DNA of 43,107 nt from Brevibacillus sp. (GTDB lineage: Bacteria > Bacillota > Bacilli > Brevibacillales > Brevibacillaceae), in contig JARDZO010000009.1 in assembly GCA_029240815.1 (NCBI GenBank), positions 1 through 43,107 on the forward strand. Direction: 5' to 3'. The notes below the pieces were generated by a model that was given only the letters and a program-made list of their open reading frames with translations, made no database searches and was not told where the DNA came from. The translations under genes and the position numbers were made by a program. Positions 25,968-34,985 of the stretch are shown here, one piece after another. Every line of letters starts with the position of its first letter. Within the stretch, counting starts at the first letter, position 1.

Positions 25968-27356
25968 ATGTCAAATGCCACTGCAGAAGTGCAAACACCC
26001 GAGGGTGGCACGAACCTTGGCTACAAACAGGAGTTGAAACGTGCCCTTACGTTCAAGGATCTTGTCATCTACGGTCTGATCACGATGCTTCCGATCGCAC
26101 CCATTCAGGTGTATGGGATGATTGCACATGAAACATCAGGGATGGTTCCGATCGTTTATCTGGTCGGGGTCATCGCTATGGTCTTTACCGCTCTCAGCTA
26201 TAGCAAAATGAGTAATGAGTTTCCCATTGCAGGTTCTGTTTACTCGTATGTACAACGTGGTTTGAACCCTCATATCGGGTTTGTAACCGGATGGTTGATC
26301 GCAGTCGATTATTTGATGGCCCCAGCATTGCTGACGGCATTTTCGGCGATGTGGTTGAACAGCATTATTCCTGCCATACCTAGTCCGGTCATTGTCTTGG
26401 TGTTTCTTGCTATTAATACGTTTGTGACTGCTCGAGGAATTACGCTGACAGCAACGACGAACAAGATCTTTCTGTTTTTGGAGATTGCCATCCTTCTCGT
26501 ATTTATGGGATTTGCTTTCAAATTTGTGTTTATCGACGGGCATGGGGCAGGAGGTCTCTCCTTGGCACCGTTGTTCCAAGCCGACAAGATTGACCTTGGC
26601 TTTATCGCGAGCGCTGCTTCCATCGCGGTTCTGGGCTTCTTAGGATTCGACGTCATTTCGACGCTGTCTGAAGAAGTGGAAAATCCCGGTAGAACCGTTG
26701 GGCGAGCTACCGTGTCAACCTTGGTGCTGATCGGTACGATTTTTATGGTGCAAACCTATCTGGCTGCACTGGCTCACCCAGATTACACCAACCTTGACCC
26801 AGATATGGCTTACTTTGACATCGCACGGGAGGTCGGTGGAGAGTTCCTTTACTACGCGCTGATCCTGATTGCCGTCGCTGCGGTAGGGATCGCAAACGCT
26901 TTAGCTATTCAATCCGCCATTTCGCGTATTATCTATTCGATGAGCCGCGATAAGCTGCTGCCCATGTCCGGATTCTTGGGCAAAATTCACCCGAAATACA
27001 AAACGCCATTCAATGCGACCATTTTCGTCGGAACGGCGTCCTTCTTCATCGCGATGTTTATGCCGATCGAGACGATCATACAGTTGGTTAACTTCGGTGC
27101 ATTGACATCCTTCATGGTGCTGAATCTTTCCGTTTTTGCGTACTTCTTTGTGAAGAAGCGGAAAAGAGACATGAAGGGCATCATCAACTATTGCCTGCTC
27201 CCATGGCTTGGCTTCCTCGTCATCGGCTTCGTTTGGTGGGGCTTTGACTGGAAAACGTTTGCAGTTGGGACAAGCTGGATGGTCGTTGGTGTGATTCTGC
27301 TTGCATTCAAAACAAAAGGCTTTAGAGAGCTGCCCCCAACGATGAGAGATTTGTAA
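25968..27356 (+). CDS. APC family amino acid/amine permease
   Basis: A 462-residue inner membrane transporter with about 12 helices, of the amino acid-polyamine-organocation superfamily. The first helix has the unwound substrate segment (LVIYGLITMLPIAPIQVYG), helix 2-3 the SYSKMSNEFPIAGSVYSYV motif, and GFLGFDVISTLSEEVENPGRTVGRA is the typical helix 6 and following loop. It would import the amine or amino alcohol used by the operon. The start is the ATG at 25968 with AAAGAGGTG upstream, not the GTG at 25923. It is the last gene of the sigma-54 operon; a strong bidirectional terminator follows. Confidence 0.92.
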   Translation: MSNATAEVQTPEGGTNLGYKQELKRALTFKDLVIYGLITMLPIAPIQVYGMIAHETSGMVPIVYLVGVIAMVFTALSYSKMSNEFPIAGSVYSYVQRGLNPHIGFVTGWLIAVDYLMAPALLTAFSAMWLNSIIPAIPSPVIVLVFLAINTFVTARGITLTATTNKIFLFLEIAILLVFMGFAFKFVFIDGHGAGGLSLAPLFQADKIDLGFIASAASIAVLGFLGFDVISTLSEEVENPGRTVGRATVSTLVLIGTIFMVQTYLAALAHPDYTNLDPDMAYFDIAREVGGEFLYYALILIAVAAVGIANALAIQSAISRIIYSMSRDKLLPMSGFLGKIHPKYKTPFNATIFVGTASFFIAMFMPIETIIQLVNFGALTSFMVLNLSVFAYFFVKKRKRDMKGIINYCLLPWLGFLVIGFVWWGFDWKTFAVGTSWMVVGVILLAFKTKGFRELPPTMRDL

Positions 27357-27387
27357 GCACGAAGGATAGCGACAGCACAGAACGAAT

Positions 27388-27440
27388 AAAAAAAGACAAC
27401 GACTGCGAGGCGCGATGCCTTGCATGACGTTGTCTTTTTT
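27388..27440. terminator. Bidirectional terminator ending the sigma-54 operon and the MFS gene
   Basis: Perfect 13-bp outer stem AAAAAAGACAACG / CGTTGTCTTTTTT plus an inner stem TGCGAGGC / GCCTTGCA. It serves both convergent transcripts. Confidence 0.88.
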
Positions 27441-27443
27441 CGC

Positions 27444-28766
27444 CTAGGCTTCAGATTGTACTTGTCGTGTACTTCGGTAGCGAAAGACCATGACAATCGC
27501 TCCGAGCAGAACCAGAAATAGTAAAAAGAAAACGATTTGGAAAGCCGCATGCGCCGGTAGTCCCTTTTCCCAGCTTAACAGCAATCCGCATAAAGCCACG
27601 GAAAAGGAGCCTCCTAAAAACTGAGACAGCTGCAAGAGTCCCATTCCAGCCCCGATCATTTGCTTGGGCAGTATTTGCGAAACCTCATTGGAGAGGGTCG
27701 AGGTCACTGTGGAGAGAGAAGGCGCAAACAATACGTATGAAAAGAGGATAACCAGTGGCGAGTGTGGCAGAAAAACTGCTGTTATCAGAATGGAAATGAT
27801 CAAGACGAAATGTGCGCCCAGCAAAAAACGAAAATTTCCGTGCTTGTCAATCAATCGTCCAATAAACGGGATGACGAGACTGGACAATATCGCTCCAGGA
27901 AAAATCGTCAATCCGATGGCAGCAGCGCTTTGATGGAAAACCTGCGAGAGCACCAGTGGCATGAGAAACAGATTGGACATATTCAAGATAAAGGCAAAAA
28001 AGCCGATCATGACAAGCTTTCGATAGCCGGCATGCGAGAGTAGAGCAGGGTAAATGAAGGGCTTTTCTTTATGACGCAGATGACGGACATTCGCGACGAT
28101 TGCTGCGATTCCAATCAGGAGATAGAGAAAAGACAGCTGCGTCAGGGCAAGCAACAGGCTCGCCGTAGCGATGACAGTCAAAATGGCTCCGACAAAATCA
28201 AATTGCAGCTTTTGAGAAGTCTCCTTGGGCAACAATCGCCACAAAACAGGTATCAGCACGAAGACCAAGCAAATGATTAAAAACAGTCCGTGGAAACCCA
28301 TTACCTGTGTGAGAACTCCTCCGATGACAGGGCCTAGACCGAATGCCAATATGCTACCGGAGGCCAGTACGGTGATTGCTCTACCTCGGCGCTCTACTGG
28401 TATATAACGGCTGGCGAGGATCATCCCAAGTCCGGGAACAGCCCCAGCGCCACATGCTTGTAGCAGTCGTGCTAGCAAGATAAAAGTAAAGCTGTCTGCC
28501 ATATACCCGATGATTGAGGAAACGCCAAGTATGATAAGTCCTATCGTAAGCAAGTTTCGTATCGGGAGACTGTCTGACAGCCTGCTGAAAATAATCGTAG
28601 AAAGAGCGAATGCGATGGAGTAACCGGAAACGATCCAGGAGCCGAGCCCCGCATCGATGTGCAAAGTCGCAATGATACTGGGCAAGGAAACGTTGAACAT
28701 GGTAGTATTCATCAGGACGAGAAAAGATCCGATGGCCCAGATTGGGATAGTGATTCGATCGTTCAT
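27444..28766 (-). CDS. MFS transporter, DHA2-like drug exporter type
   Basis: A 440-residue membrane protein, with about 12-14 helices. The first helix is followed by NTTMFNVSLPSIIATLHIDAG, the motif of DHA2/TetB-like proton antiporters, and helix 4-5 carry RLLQACGAGAVPGLGMILASRYIPVERRGRAITVLASG with the conserved Gly/Pro-rich helix 5 of exporters (ILAFGLGPVIGG). The substrate is unknown. The start is the ATG at 28766, with AAGGAGGTG upstream; the frame runs open for another 270 bases into the divergent gene but without family similarity. It is divergent from the flavin oxidoreductase gene, with about 110 bp between them. Confidence 0.9.
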   Translation of the reverse strand: MNDRITIPIWAIGSFLVLMNTTMFNVSLPSIIATLHIDAGLGSWIVSGYSIAFALSTIIFSRLSDSLPIRNLLTIGLIILGVSSIIGYMADSFTFILLARLLQACGAGAVPGLGMILASRYIPVERRGRAITVLASGSILAFGLGPVIGGVLTQVMGFHGLFLIICLVFVLIPVLWRLLPKETSQKLQFDFVGAILTVIATASLLLALTQLSFLYLLIGIAAIVANVRHLRHKEKPFIYPALLSHAGYRKLVMIGFFAFILNMSNLFLMPLVLSQVFHQSAAAIGLTIFPGAILSSLVIPFIGRLIDKHGNFRFLLGAHFVLIISILITAVFLPHSPLVILFSYVLFAPSLSTVTSTLSNEVSQILPKQMIGAGMGLLQLSQFLGGSFSVALCGLLLSWEKGLPAHAAFQIVFFLLFLVLLGAIVMVFRYRSTRQVQSEA

Positions 28767-28880
28767 ATGACACCTCCTTCTCCCGCATTGTTTCCTTGAT
28801 CCTTGGACGGAAAAACTATATATTTTACTTTCATCTAATAGAATGGGACCTAACATTGATTGGAAAGGAGTGTTGCTGTC

Positions 28881-29801
28881 TTGATGAATGGAATTAGGGC
28901 CAGCGTACTTGATCTCTCTCCCATCTATCAGGAGGCCGATCCCCATGTGGCCTTGCAGCAATCCGTCCTTCTCGCGCAAATCGCGGAAGCACTCGGTTAT
29001 ACACGCTACTGGGTCTCTGAGCATCATGACATGCCACAATTTGCCTCGTCAACTCCCGAAGTTCTGCTGGCGCACATTGGCGCAAAGACAAGTCATATTC
29101 GGGTTGGCTCTGGGGCGGTGTTGCTGCCAAATTACCGTCCTTATAAAGTGGGGGAAGCCTTTGCCCTGCTGGCCACGTTGTACCCGGGAAGGATAGACCT
29201 GGGGATTGGACGCGCACCGGGTGGATCCGCTCATGCTTCACTGGCCATTAGCGGCAATTTTCTTGCCCAAGTAGGTAAGATGGGAGAATTGGTGGGAGAC
29301 TTGTCCGCAATTTTATGGAATGAGTTTACAGTAGAAGGACAGCCGGTGATCGCTCGACCCACACCACCCGTTCCAGCGCAATTATGGATGCTCGGCACCA
29401 ATCGCAAGAGTGCTGAGCTCGCCGCAAATTATGGGACAGGCTACGTGTTTGGCCATTTTATGAGTGATCAGCCCGGGGATGAGACCATATCGTATTATCG
29501 GGAGCAGTTTCGTGTTTCCCGACATCATGAGGAGCCGCAAGTCATCATAGCAGTGAGCGTGTATTGCGCTGCATCGCGGGAAGAGGCTTCCAAGCTGATA
29601 AGCGAAAGAGAAACAGGGAGTCGTTCCAGGAAAATGATGATCGGCACTCCTGAACAATTAACGCCACTACTACAAGATCTCGTCACAAAATTTCAAGCGG
29701 ATGAACTCATGATCATAACGGACATTCCCGATTACGAAAAACGTTTAGACTCTTATAAACGTTTGGCTCGCTCGGTTTTTTCATTGGCAGCACCTGTGTA
29801 A
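28881..29801 (+). CDS. LLM-class (luciferase-like) flavin-dependent oxidoreductase
   Basis: A 306-residue protein of the bacterial luciferase-like monooxygenase family. It has the family's opening (ASVLDLSPIYQEADP), the YWVSEHHDMPQFASSTPEVLLAHIGAKT segment with the SEHH motif, IRVGSGAVLLPNYRPYKVGEAFA, and GRIDLGIGRAPGG. These are the traits of the single-subunit FMN-dependent group often named MsnO8 or YhbW-like. FMNH2 would come from a separate reductase; the substrate is unknown. AAAGGAG at 28864-28870 is 10 bases before the TTG at 28881; an ATG at 28884 is an alternative. The gene is divergent from the MFS exporter. Confidence 0.9.
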   Translation: MMNGIRASVLDLSPIYQEADPHVALQQSVLLAQIAEALGYTRYWVSEHHDMPQFASSTPEVLLAHIGAKTSHIRVGSGAVLLPNYRPYKVGEAFALLATLYPGRIDLGIGRAPGGSAHASLAISGNFLAQVGKMGELVGDLSAILWNEFTVEGQPVIARPTPPVPAQLWMLGTNRKSAELAANYGTGYVFGHFMSDQPGDETISYYREQFRVSRHHEEPQVIIAVSVYCAASREEASKLISERETGSRSRKMMIGTPEQLTPLLQDLVTKFQADELMIITDIPDYEKRLDSYKRLARSVFSLAAPV

Positions 29802-29916
29802 ATCAGAACATCTTTACCAAAAAAATATGGTTGCAAATCTCATGGACTTTTACGAAACTCTCGTGTACGATAGCGTAGCGAAGAATTGAATGTAACGGGC
29901 GAAAGAAGGCTAGACC

Positions 29917-30840
29917 ATGATTCGATCATACTTGCTGTTGCTTTTTTGTGTCACGCTGTGGGGAAGTAATTTTGTATTCGGAAGCATGCTGGTCAAAGAA
30001 TTTCCCCCCCTGTTTTTGGCAGATGTTCGACTGATGTTTACCTCCCTGTTTTTGCTCAGTTACGCGTGGATCACGAAGAAATTTGTGAAAATCAAGCCGA
30101 GAGAATGGGGTTTGCTGATTCTGCTTGGCCTCATTGGAACGTTGGCTAATCAGACTGCTTATTTCAACGGCTTGCTCACCACGGATGCCACCACCGCGTC
30201 ACTGATCTTGTCCATGTCTCCAATCGTCACAGCCATTTTAGCCTCCTTTTTTCTAAAGGAGCAATTTACTCGGCGCATGAAGATTGGTTCCGCAGTAGCT
30301 CTATTGGGAACATTTTGCGTAGTCGGGATTGGTGCAGGATTAACGATTTCAAAAGGTGTCATGCTCATTGTGATTGCCATGATTACCTTCTCCTCATCGA
30401 TGATCATCATCCGCAAGCTGACAGAGACGATGCATCCGTTTATCTCCACGGTGTACTCGACTACGGTAGGAACGTTGTTTCTTACCCCGGCTGCCTTTTT
30501 GACCATTGATCCAACATCGCATATTAGTCATGAGGTATGGGCATGGGCCATGCTTATTTTGACCGCTATCTTCATGCAGGGCGTTTGTGGATTGGTCTGG
30601 AATCAACAGCTGCAGGTCGTGGGTACTGGGAAAGCAGCGATCTTCCTCAATTTGCAACCGTTTGTAGCGATGCTAGTCGGATTTTTGCTTTTAGGCTCTC
30701 AGGTGACGGCCATTCAGGTAGGAGGATCTTTATTGATCGTGACGGGTGTCATCGTGGCATCCGTACGCTCCCAGAAATCGACGAGGAAAAAGCAAACACA
30801 GCTGGTAGGGGATCGAACAAAATCCATGAAAATCATGTAA
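29917..30840 (+). CDS. EamA/DMT family transporter
   Basis: A 307-residue membrane protein with ten predicted helices in two EamA repeats. It opens with LLLLFCVTLWGSNFVFGSMLVKEFPPLFLADVR, and the first repeat ends with TTDATTASLILSMSPIVTAILASFFLKEQFTRR, the PxxTxxxxxxxLxE motif of the family. The second repeat is FLNLQPFVAMLVGFLLLGSQVTAIQVGGSLLIVTGV. Members export metabolites or amino acids; the substrate is unknown. The C-terminus is a basic cytoplasmic tail. It is flanked by a strong terminator and appears monocistronic. Confidence 0.9.
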   Translation: MIRSYLLLLFCVTLWGSNFVFGSMLVKEFPPLFLADVRLMFTSLFLLSYAWITKKFVKIKPREWGLLILLGLIGTLANQTAYFNGLLTTDATTASLILSMSPIVTAILASFFLKEQFTRRMKIGSAVALLGTFCVVGIGAGLTISKGVMLIVIAMITFSSSMIIIRKLTETMHPFISTVYSTTVGTLFLTPAAFLTIDPTSHISHEVWAWAMLILTAIFMQGVCGLVWNQQLQVVGTGKAAIFLNLQPFVAMLVGFLLLGSQVTAIQVGGSLLIVTGVIVASVRSQKSTRKKQTQLVGDRTKSMKIM

Positions 30841-30883
30841 AAGCGCAAGCTGGCAGGAATGGACTGCTGGCTTGCGCTTTTTT
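30839..30883 (+). terminator. Terminator after the EamA transporter gene
   Basis: Stem AAGCGCAAGC-TG-GCAG / CTGC-TG-GCTTGCGCTT followed by TTTT, starting just at the stop codon. Confidence 0.9.
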
Positions 30884-31003
30884 GCGAACGCGCACGGATA
30901 AATGCCGCAAAATACAGATAATATGTTTCGCTTGGGAAGGATAACCCTCTCTTTCGTGGAACTGGTTGAAAGGGAGGACAAAACGACGAGAGGGTGATGA
31001 CAC

Positions 31004-32797
31004 ATGATTTTGGACTATTTACAAGTACAGTCTGCCTATCAAATGAAAGTGGTACCCAAACAAAAGGAATGGACGTTTCTCAGTAAAATCTCGGGTAATG
31101 CTCAGTTGTGGCGCTGGAATGAAAAACAGTCGCGCCCAGAACAGGTCACATTTTTGCCCGATCGGATCGTGGACTACGACCATTCTCCCTGTGGAACAAA
31201 AACGATAGTCGGTAGTGACTGCCGAGGAGATGAGCGACAGCAGCTCTATTTGCTCACAGAACAAGGGAAAGTCGTCAAAACGTTGACCGAATCTCCCACG
31301 CATTTTCACTACCTCGGGGGTTGGTCTCCATGCGGCGATAAGATCGTCTGGTCTAGCAACCGACGTCACCCCCGCTGCTTTGATTTGTTTATTCAACAAG
31401 TCGAGACAGGCGAGTACGAGGAAGTGTTTCAGTATGACGGGCGATGCGTTCCCGTGGCGTGGCTCCCGGATGGAAATGGACTCATTTTCAGCGTGCAAGA
31501 AACCAATATTGACAATGCCCTGTATCTTTTAGATCTACAGACTAGATCGGCAAGCAGGCTGTCAATCTGCAATCGGCATGCCCGCTATCTTTCGTTGGCA
31601 TTGACGGAGGACGGAAAGGGAGGCTATCTCGTCACAGATCGAGACGAGGATACGATGGCCCTGTGCCGGTTTACCTTTGATAGTCCGGAGCTTGAGTGTT
31701 TGGTTCATATTCCTGGCTGGGATATCGAGGACGTGGTGCTTTCACGCGACGAACAGCAGATCGCATTCACAACAAATGAGGGCGGTATTTCTACACTGAC
31801 TCTCTTCTCCGTGGAAGATCACGTATTGGTGAAGGCAGCGAATGTACCGTTTGGGGTTATTCAATCCGTTGCTTGGCTTTCAGAGGAGCAGCTGACCTTT
31901 ACTTTGAAAAGCCCAACGATGCCTGGTGATATCTGGACGTATTCGATACAGACCGAAACGTGCGAGCAGATTACGTACATAGGCAAATCAGAGGAGATCG
32001 AGGCCAGTCTGATATCGCCTGAGCTAAAATCTTTCCGTTCCTTCGACGGTCTGGAAGTGCCTTATTTCTATTACGCAAAAGGACAAGCTCTCCATAGTCC
32101 AGTCGTGGTCTATGTCCATGGTGGACCTGAAAGCCAGATTCGTGCTGAGTACCATCCTGTCTTTCAATATTTGGCGAATCAGGGCTTCATCGTGGTAGCA
32201 CCAAATGTCCGCGGCAGTATGGGATACGGTCGTACCTATGTGCAGCTAGACGACAAGCGAAAACGTATGGACTCCGTTGCCGATCTCGCTTGGCTGGCAA
32301 AGGCGCTGTCTGGTCTGGAGCAAGTAAATCCGCATGCGATAGGGATTATGGGGCGCAGCTATGGAGGCTTTATGGTGCTGGCAGCGCTCACCCATTTTCC
32401 GGATATTTGGGCTGCGGGAGTGGATATCGTAGGGATCTCTCACTTCCGGACTTTCTTGGAAAATACAGGAGAGTGGAGACGTAGCCTACGCGAAGCAGAA
32501 TACGGCTCTCTAGCGGAAGACAGTGACTTTTTTGAAGAAATCGCACCTCTGAATCATTCGGATAAGATCAATGCCCCGTTGCTTGTCTTCCACGGTCGCA
32601 ATGATACTCGCGTTCCCGTCAGTGAGGCGGAACAGCTGGTGACAGACATGAAAGCGAGAGGACAAGAGGTTGACCTGCATATCTTTGAGGATGAAGGGCA
32701 TATGACCGAAAAACTGGCCAATCACATCACGATGAATCATAAGATAACGGAGTTTTTTCTGCATCAATTGGCAAATTCCAAATCTGACGAGGAGTGA
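31004..32797 (+). CDS. S9 family peptidase (prolyl oligopeptidase-like), first of a pair
   Basis: A 597-residue serine peptidase. Residues about 1-345 form a WD/TolB-like beta-propeller (DRIVDYDHSPCGTKTIVGS and other repeated blades). The alpha/beta hydrolase domain follows, with VYVHGGPES (oxyanion region), the nucleophile motif GRSYGG (Ser452), Asp534 in HGRNDTRVP and His566 in EDEGHMTEKL. No signal peptide is seen, so it is cytoplasmic and would process peptides brought in by the importers nearby. The ATG follows GAGAGGGTG. The next S9 gene starts six bases after its stop, so they form an operon. Related enzymes are acylaminoacyl-peptidases or dipeptidyl peptidases. Confidence 0.9.
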   Translation: MILDYLQVQSAYQMKVVPKQKEWTFLSKISGNAQLWRWNEKQSRPEQVTFLPDRIVDYDHSPCGTKTIVGSDCRGDERQQLYLLTEQGKVVKTLTESPTHFHYLGGWSPCGDKIVWSSNRRHPRCFDLFIQQVETGEYEEVFQYDGRCVPVAWLPDGNGLIFSVQETNIDNALYLLDLQTRSASRLSICNRHARYLSLALTEDGKGGYLVTDRDEDTMALCRFTFDSPELECLVHIPGWDIEDVVLSRDEQQIAFTTNEGGISTLTLFSVEDHVLVKAANVPFGVIQSVAWLSEEQLTFTLKSPTMPGDIWTYSIQTETCEQITYIGKSEEIEASLISPELKSFRSFDGLEVPYFYYAKGQALHSPVVVYVHGGPESQIRAEYHPVFQYLANQGFIVVAPNVRGSMGYGRTYVQLDDKRKRMDSVADLAWLAKALSGLEQVNPHAIGIMGRSYGGFMVLAALTHFPDIWAAGVDIVGISHFRTFLENTGEWRRSLREAEYGSLAEDSDFFEEIAPLNHSDKINAPLLVFHGRNDTRVPVSEAEQLVTDMKARGQEVDLHIFEDEGHMTEKLANHITMNHKITEFFLHQLANSKSDEE

Positions 32798-32803
32798 AGG
32801 ACA

Positions 32804-34825
32804 ATGGTACAGAACAAACGAGGCATTACCGCTGAAGATTTTTATCGGATTCGTTATGCGAGTGACCCGCAGTTATCTCCTGATGGGACGGCAGTAGCTT
32901 ATGTGCAGTCGATGGTAGACGACGATCATGCGTACCGGACACACTTGTTTGTTCAGTCTCTAGCAGAGAAGAGCGTCATCGCTTTGACCGAAGGAGCCGT
33001 CCGCGATTCTTTCCCGCGCTGGTCTCCAGATGGGTCGCAAATCTGCTTTATCTCCAAGCGCTCCGGCAAGTCCCAGATCTGGCTGATAGACGCCAAAGGC
33101 GGGGAACCGAGGCAGTTAACCCGATGTAAAACAGGCGCTGCGAACCCAGTATGGTCTCCTGATGGCAAGCGAATTGCCTTTTCGTCCATGATGACGCCAG
33201 AAGATTCGTTTGCGGATTTGGAAACGGATGAGAAAAAAGAAGCACCGAAGAAAGCGATCGTGGTCAACCGCATGAAATACAAGTCGGATGATCTGGGCTT
33301 TGTGTACGACACCTCCAAACAAATTGCCGTGGTAGACGTAGAAACGGGCGAGAACTCGCCAGTGACTCATGGCGACTACCACCACACGGTAGGAACATGG
33401 TCTCCTGATGGCAATTGGCTCGCGATTACGGCCAACCAAGTGGAGAATACAGACCTTCAACATAGCGTCGACGTGTACCTCGTTCCTGTCAATGGGGGCG
33501 AATGGAAAAAGCTGACCCGCAGTATGGGCACGTTCTTTTTTCCGACCTGGTCAGCCGATGGGGAAAAATTGGCGTATATCGGCAGCGAGTCTCCTACGCA
33601 GCTGATTGCGACGCAAAAAAACGTCTGGGTGTCGGATTTGGAAACAGGCACTCAGATATGTATCACCGCTGACTGGGACGTTCAGGTAGGGGATTCAACG
33701 ATCGGAGACGTACGCTCTCCTGGTCATCCGAATCCGGGAGGCGTGTGGACAGAAGACGGTTCCGGCATGTATTTCATCGCGAGCGAGCGTGGGAATTCCA
33801 GCTTATACCATACGACACTTGATGGAACGATTACCCAAGTCATCGGGGGAGCACGCAATATCTATGGCTTCACCCTGCATGAACAGAGCCATACGGCAGT
33901 GATAGCTGTCAGCGATCCGTTTACGCCAGGTGACTTGTTTGAAGTGAATCTCGAGACAGGTGAAGAAGTACGCCTGACTGATGTAAACCACGAGCTGCTG
34001 GCTGAGCTGGATTTACCTGAGCCGATTGAACTGGAGTACGAAGGGCAGGATGGCTGGAAGCTGCACGGCTGGCTGCTGAAACCGGTCGGCTTTCAGGAAG
34101 GCGAAAAATACCCGATGGTCCTGCAGATTCACGGCGGTCCTCATTCCATGTACGGCAATACATTTTTCCATGAGTTCCTATTACTAGCGGCAAAAGGCTA
34201 TGCAGTCCTGTATACAAACCCGCGCGGCAGTTTTGGCTACGGTGAAAAATTTGTTCAGGCGTGCTGCGGCGACTACGGCGGGAATGATTACCTCGATTTG
34301 ATGAGCGCAGTCAAATACGCATGCGGTCAATTCGACTTCATTGACACGAATCGGTTGGGTGTTGCAGGGGGCAGCTATGGTGGATTTATGACCAACTGGA
34401 TCGTTGGCCAGACGAATCTTTTCAAAGCTGCGGTGACCGATAGAAGCATTTGCAACTGGCTCAGTTTTTACGGAGTCAGCGACATCGGCTACTACTTCTC
34501 TGCAGAAGAAATTCAGGGCAATCCGTTTACGAATCCGGAAAAGCTCTGGCTGCATTCACCTATTCGCCACGTGGCCAACATCGAAACTCCGTTGCTTATC
34601 ATGCACGGAGAACAGGATCACCGCTGCCCGATCGAGCAGGCGGAACAACTGTACATCGCCTTGCAGCATCAAGGAAAAGCGCCAGTTAGCTTTATCCGCT
34701 TCCCGGGAGCTAGCCACGAGCTGTCACGGAGCGGCGACCCGGAGCAACGCGTATTACGCCTGCAATATACAGCAGAATGGTTCGACACGTATTTGCACAC
34801 AGCGGAGAAAGTCGTTATGGAATAA
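32804..34825 (+). CDS. S9 family peptidase, YuxL-like dipeptidyl/acylaminoacyl peptidase
   Basis: A 673-residue prolyl oligopeptidase-family enzyme, similar in size and layout to Bacillus YuxL. The N-terminal propeller has clear repeated blades (SPDGTAVAYVQS, SPDGSQICFIS, SPDGKRIAFSS, SPDGNWLAITA, SADGEKLAYIG). The hydrolase domain begins at about residue 410 and has LQIHGGPHSMYG, GGSYGG (Ser524), HGEQDHRCP (Asp605) and ASHELSRSG (His638). It is only distantly similar to the S9 enzyme encoded just before it, so the pair is not a recent duplication. No signal peptide is seen. AGTGAAGGACA precedes the ATG. A terminator follows at once. Confidence 0.92.
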   Translation: MVQNKRGITAEDFYRIRYASDPQLSPDGTAVAYVQSMVDDDHAYRTHLFVQSLAEKSVIALTEGAVRDSFPRWSPDGSQICFISKRSGKSQIWLIDAKGGEPRQLTRCKTGAANPVWSPDGKRIAFSSMMTPEDSFADLETDEKKEAPKKAIVVNRMKYKSDDLGFVYDTSKQIAVVDVETGENSPVTHGDYHHTVGTWSPDGNWLAITANQVENTDLQHSVDVYLVPVNGGEWKKLTRSMGTFFFPTWSADGEKLAYIGSESPTQLIATQKNVWVSDLETGTQICITADWDVQVGDSTIGDVRSPGHPNPGGVWTEDGSGMYFIASERGNSSLYHTTLDGTITQVIGGARNIYGFTLHEQSHTAVIAVSDPFTPGDLFEVNLETGEEVRLTDVNHELLAELDLPEPIELEYEGQDGWKLHGWLLKPVGFQEGEKYPMVLQIHGGPHSMYGNTFFHEFLLLAAKGYAVLYTNPRGSFGYGEKFVQACCGDYGGNDYLDLMSAVKYACGQFDFIDTNRLGVAGGSYGGFMTNWIVGQTNLFKAAVTDRSICNWLSFYGVSDIGYYFSAEEIQGNPFTNPEKLWLHSPIRHVANIETPLLIMHGEQDHRCPIEQAEQLYIALQHQGKAPVSFIRFPGASHELSRSGDPEQRVLRLQYTAEWFDTYLHTAEKVVME

Positions 34826-34833
34826 TCATTTGA

Positions 34834-34868
34834 AAAAAAAGGAACGTCAAACGAGCGTTTCTTTTTTT
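34834..34868 (+). terminator. Terminator after the S9 peptidase pair
   Basis: Stem AAAAAAGGAACG / CGTTTCTTTTTT with one G-T pair around TCAAACGAG; T run included. Confidence 0.8.
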
Positions 34869-34932
34869 CTGAAACAATTAATTCCGAGTTTTCCGATGGA
34901 CTGACAGCGATTACAATGGAGTGAAATCAACA

Positions 34933-34948
34933 ATGAAAACGTTTTCAT
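34933..34948. promoter_or_regulatory. Candidate CcpA cre site
   Basis: ATGAAAACGTTTTCAT is a perfect 16-bp palindrome and its core TGAAAACGTTTTCA fits the cre consensus TGWAANCGNTNWCA at every position. It lies about 38 bp upstream of the -35 of the promoter for the second peptide-uptake operon. Confidence 0.7.
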
Positions 34949-34985
34949 AATATATTTTTAATTCAGAATAGACTGAAAAATTTAA

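Noticed and set aside
28767..29039. N-terminal extension of the MFS transporter frame
   Set aside because: The open frame overlaps the divergent oxidoreductase gene, and the ATG at 28766 has a strong ribosome site and starts the first helix properly.
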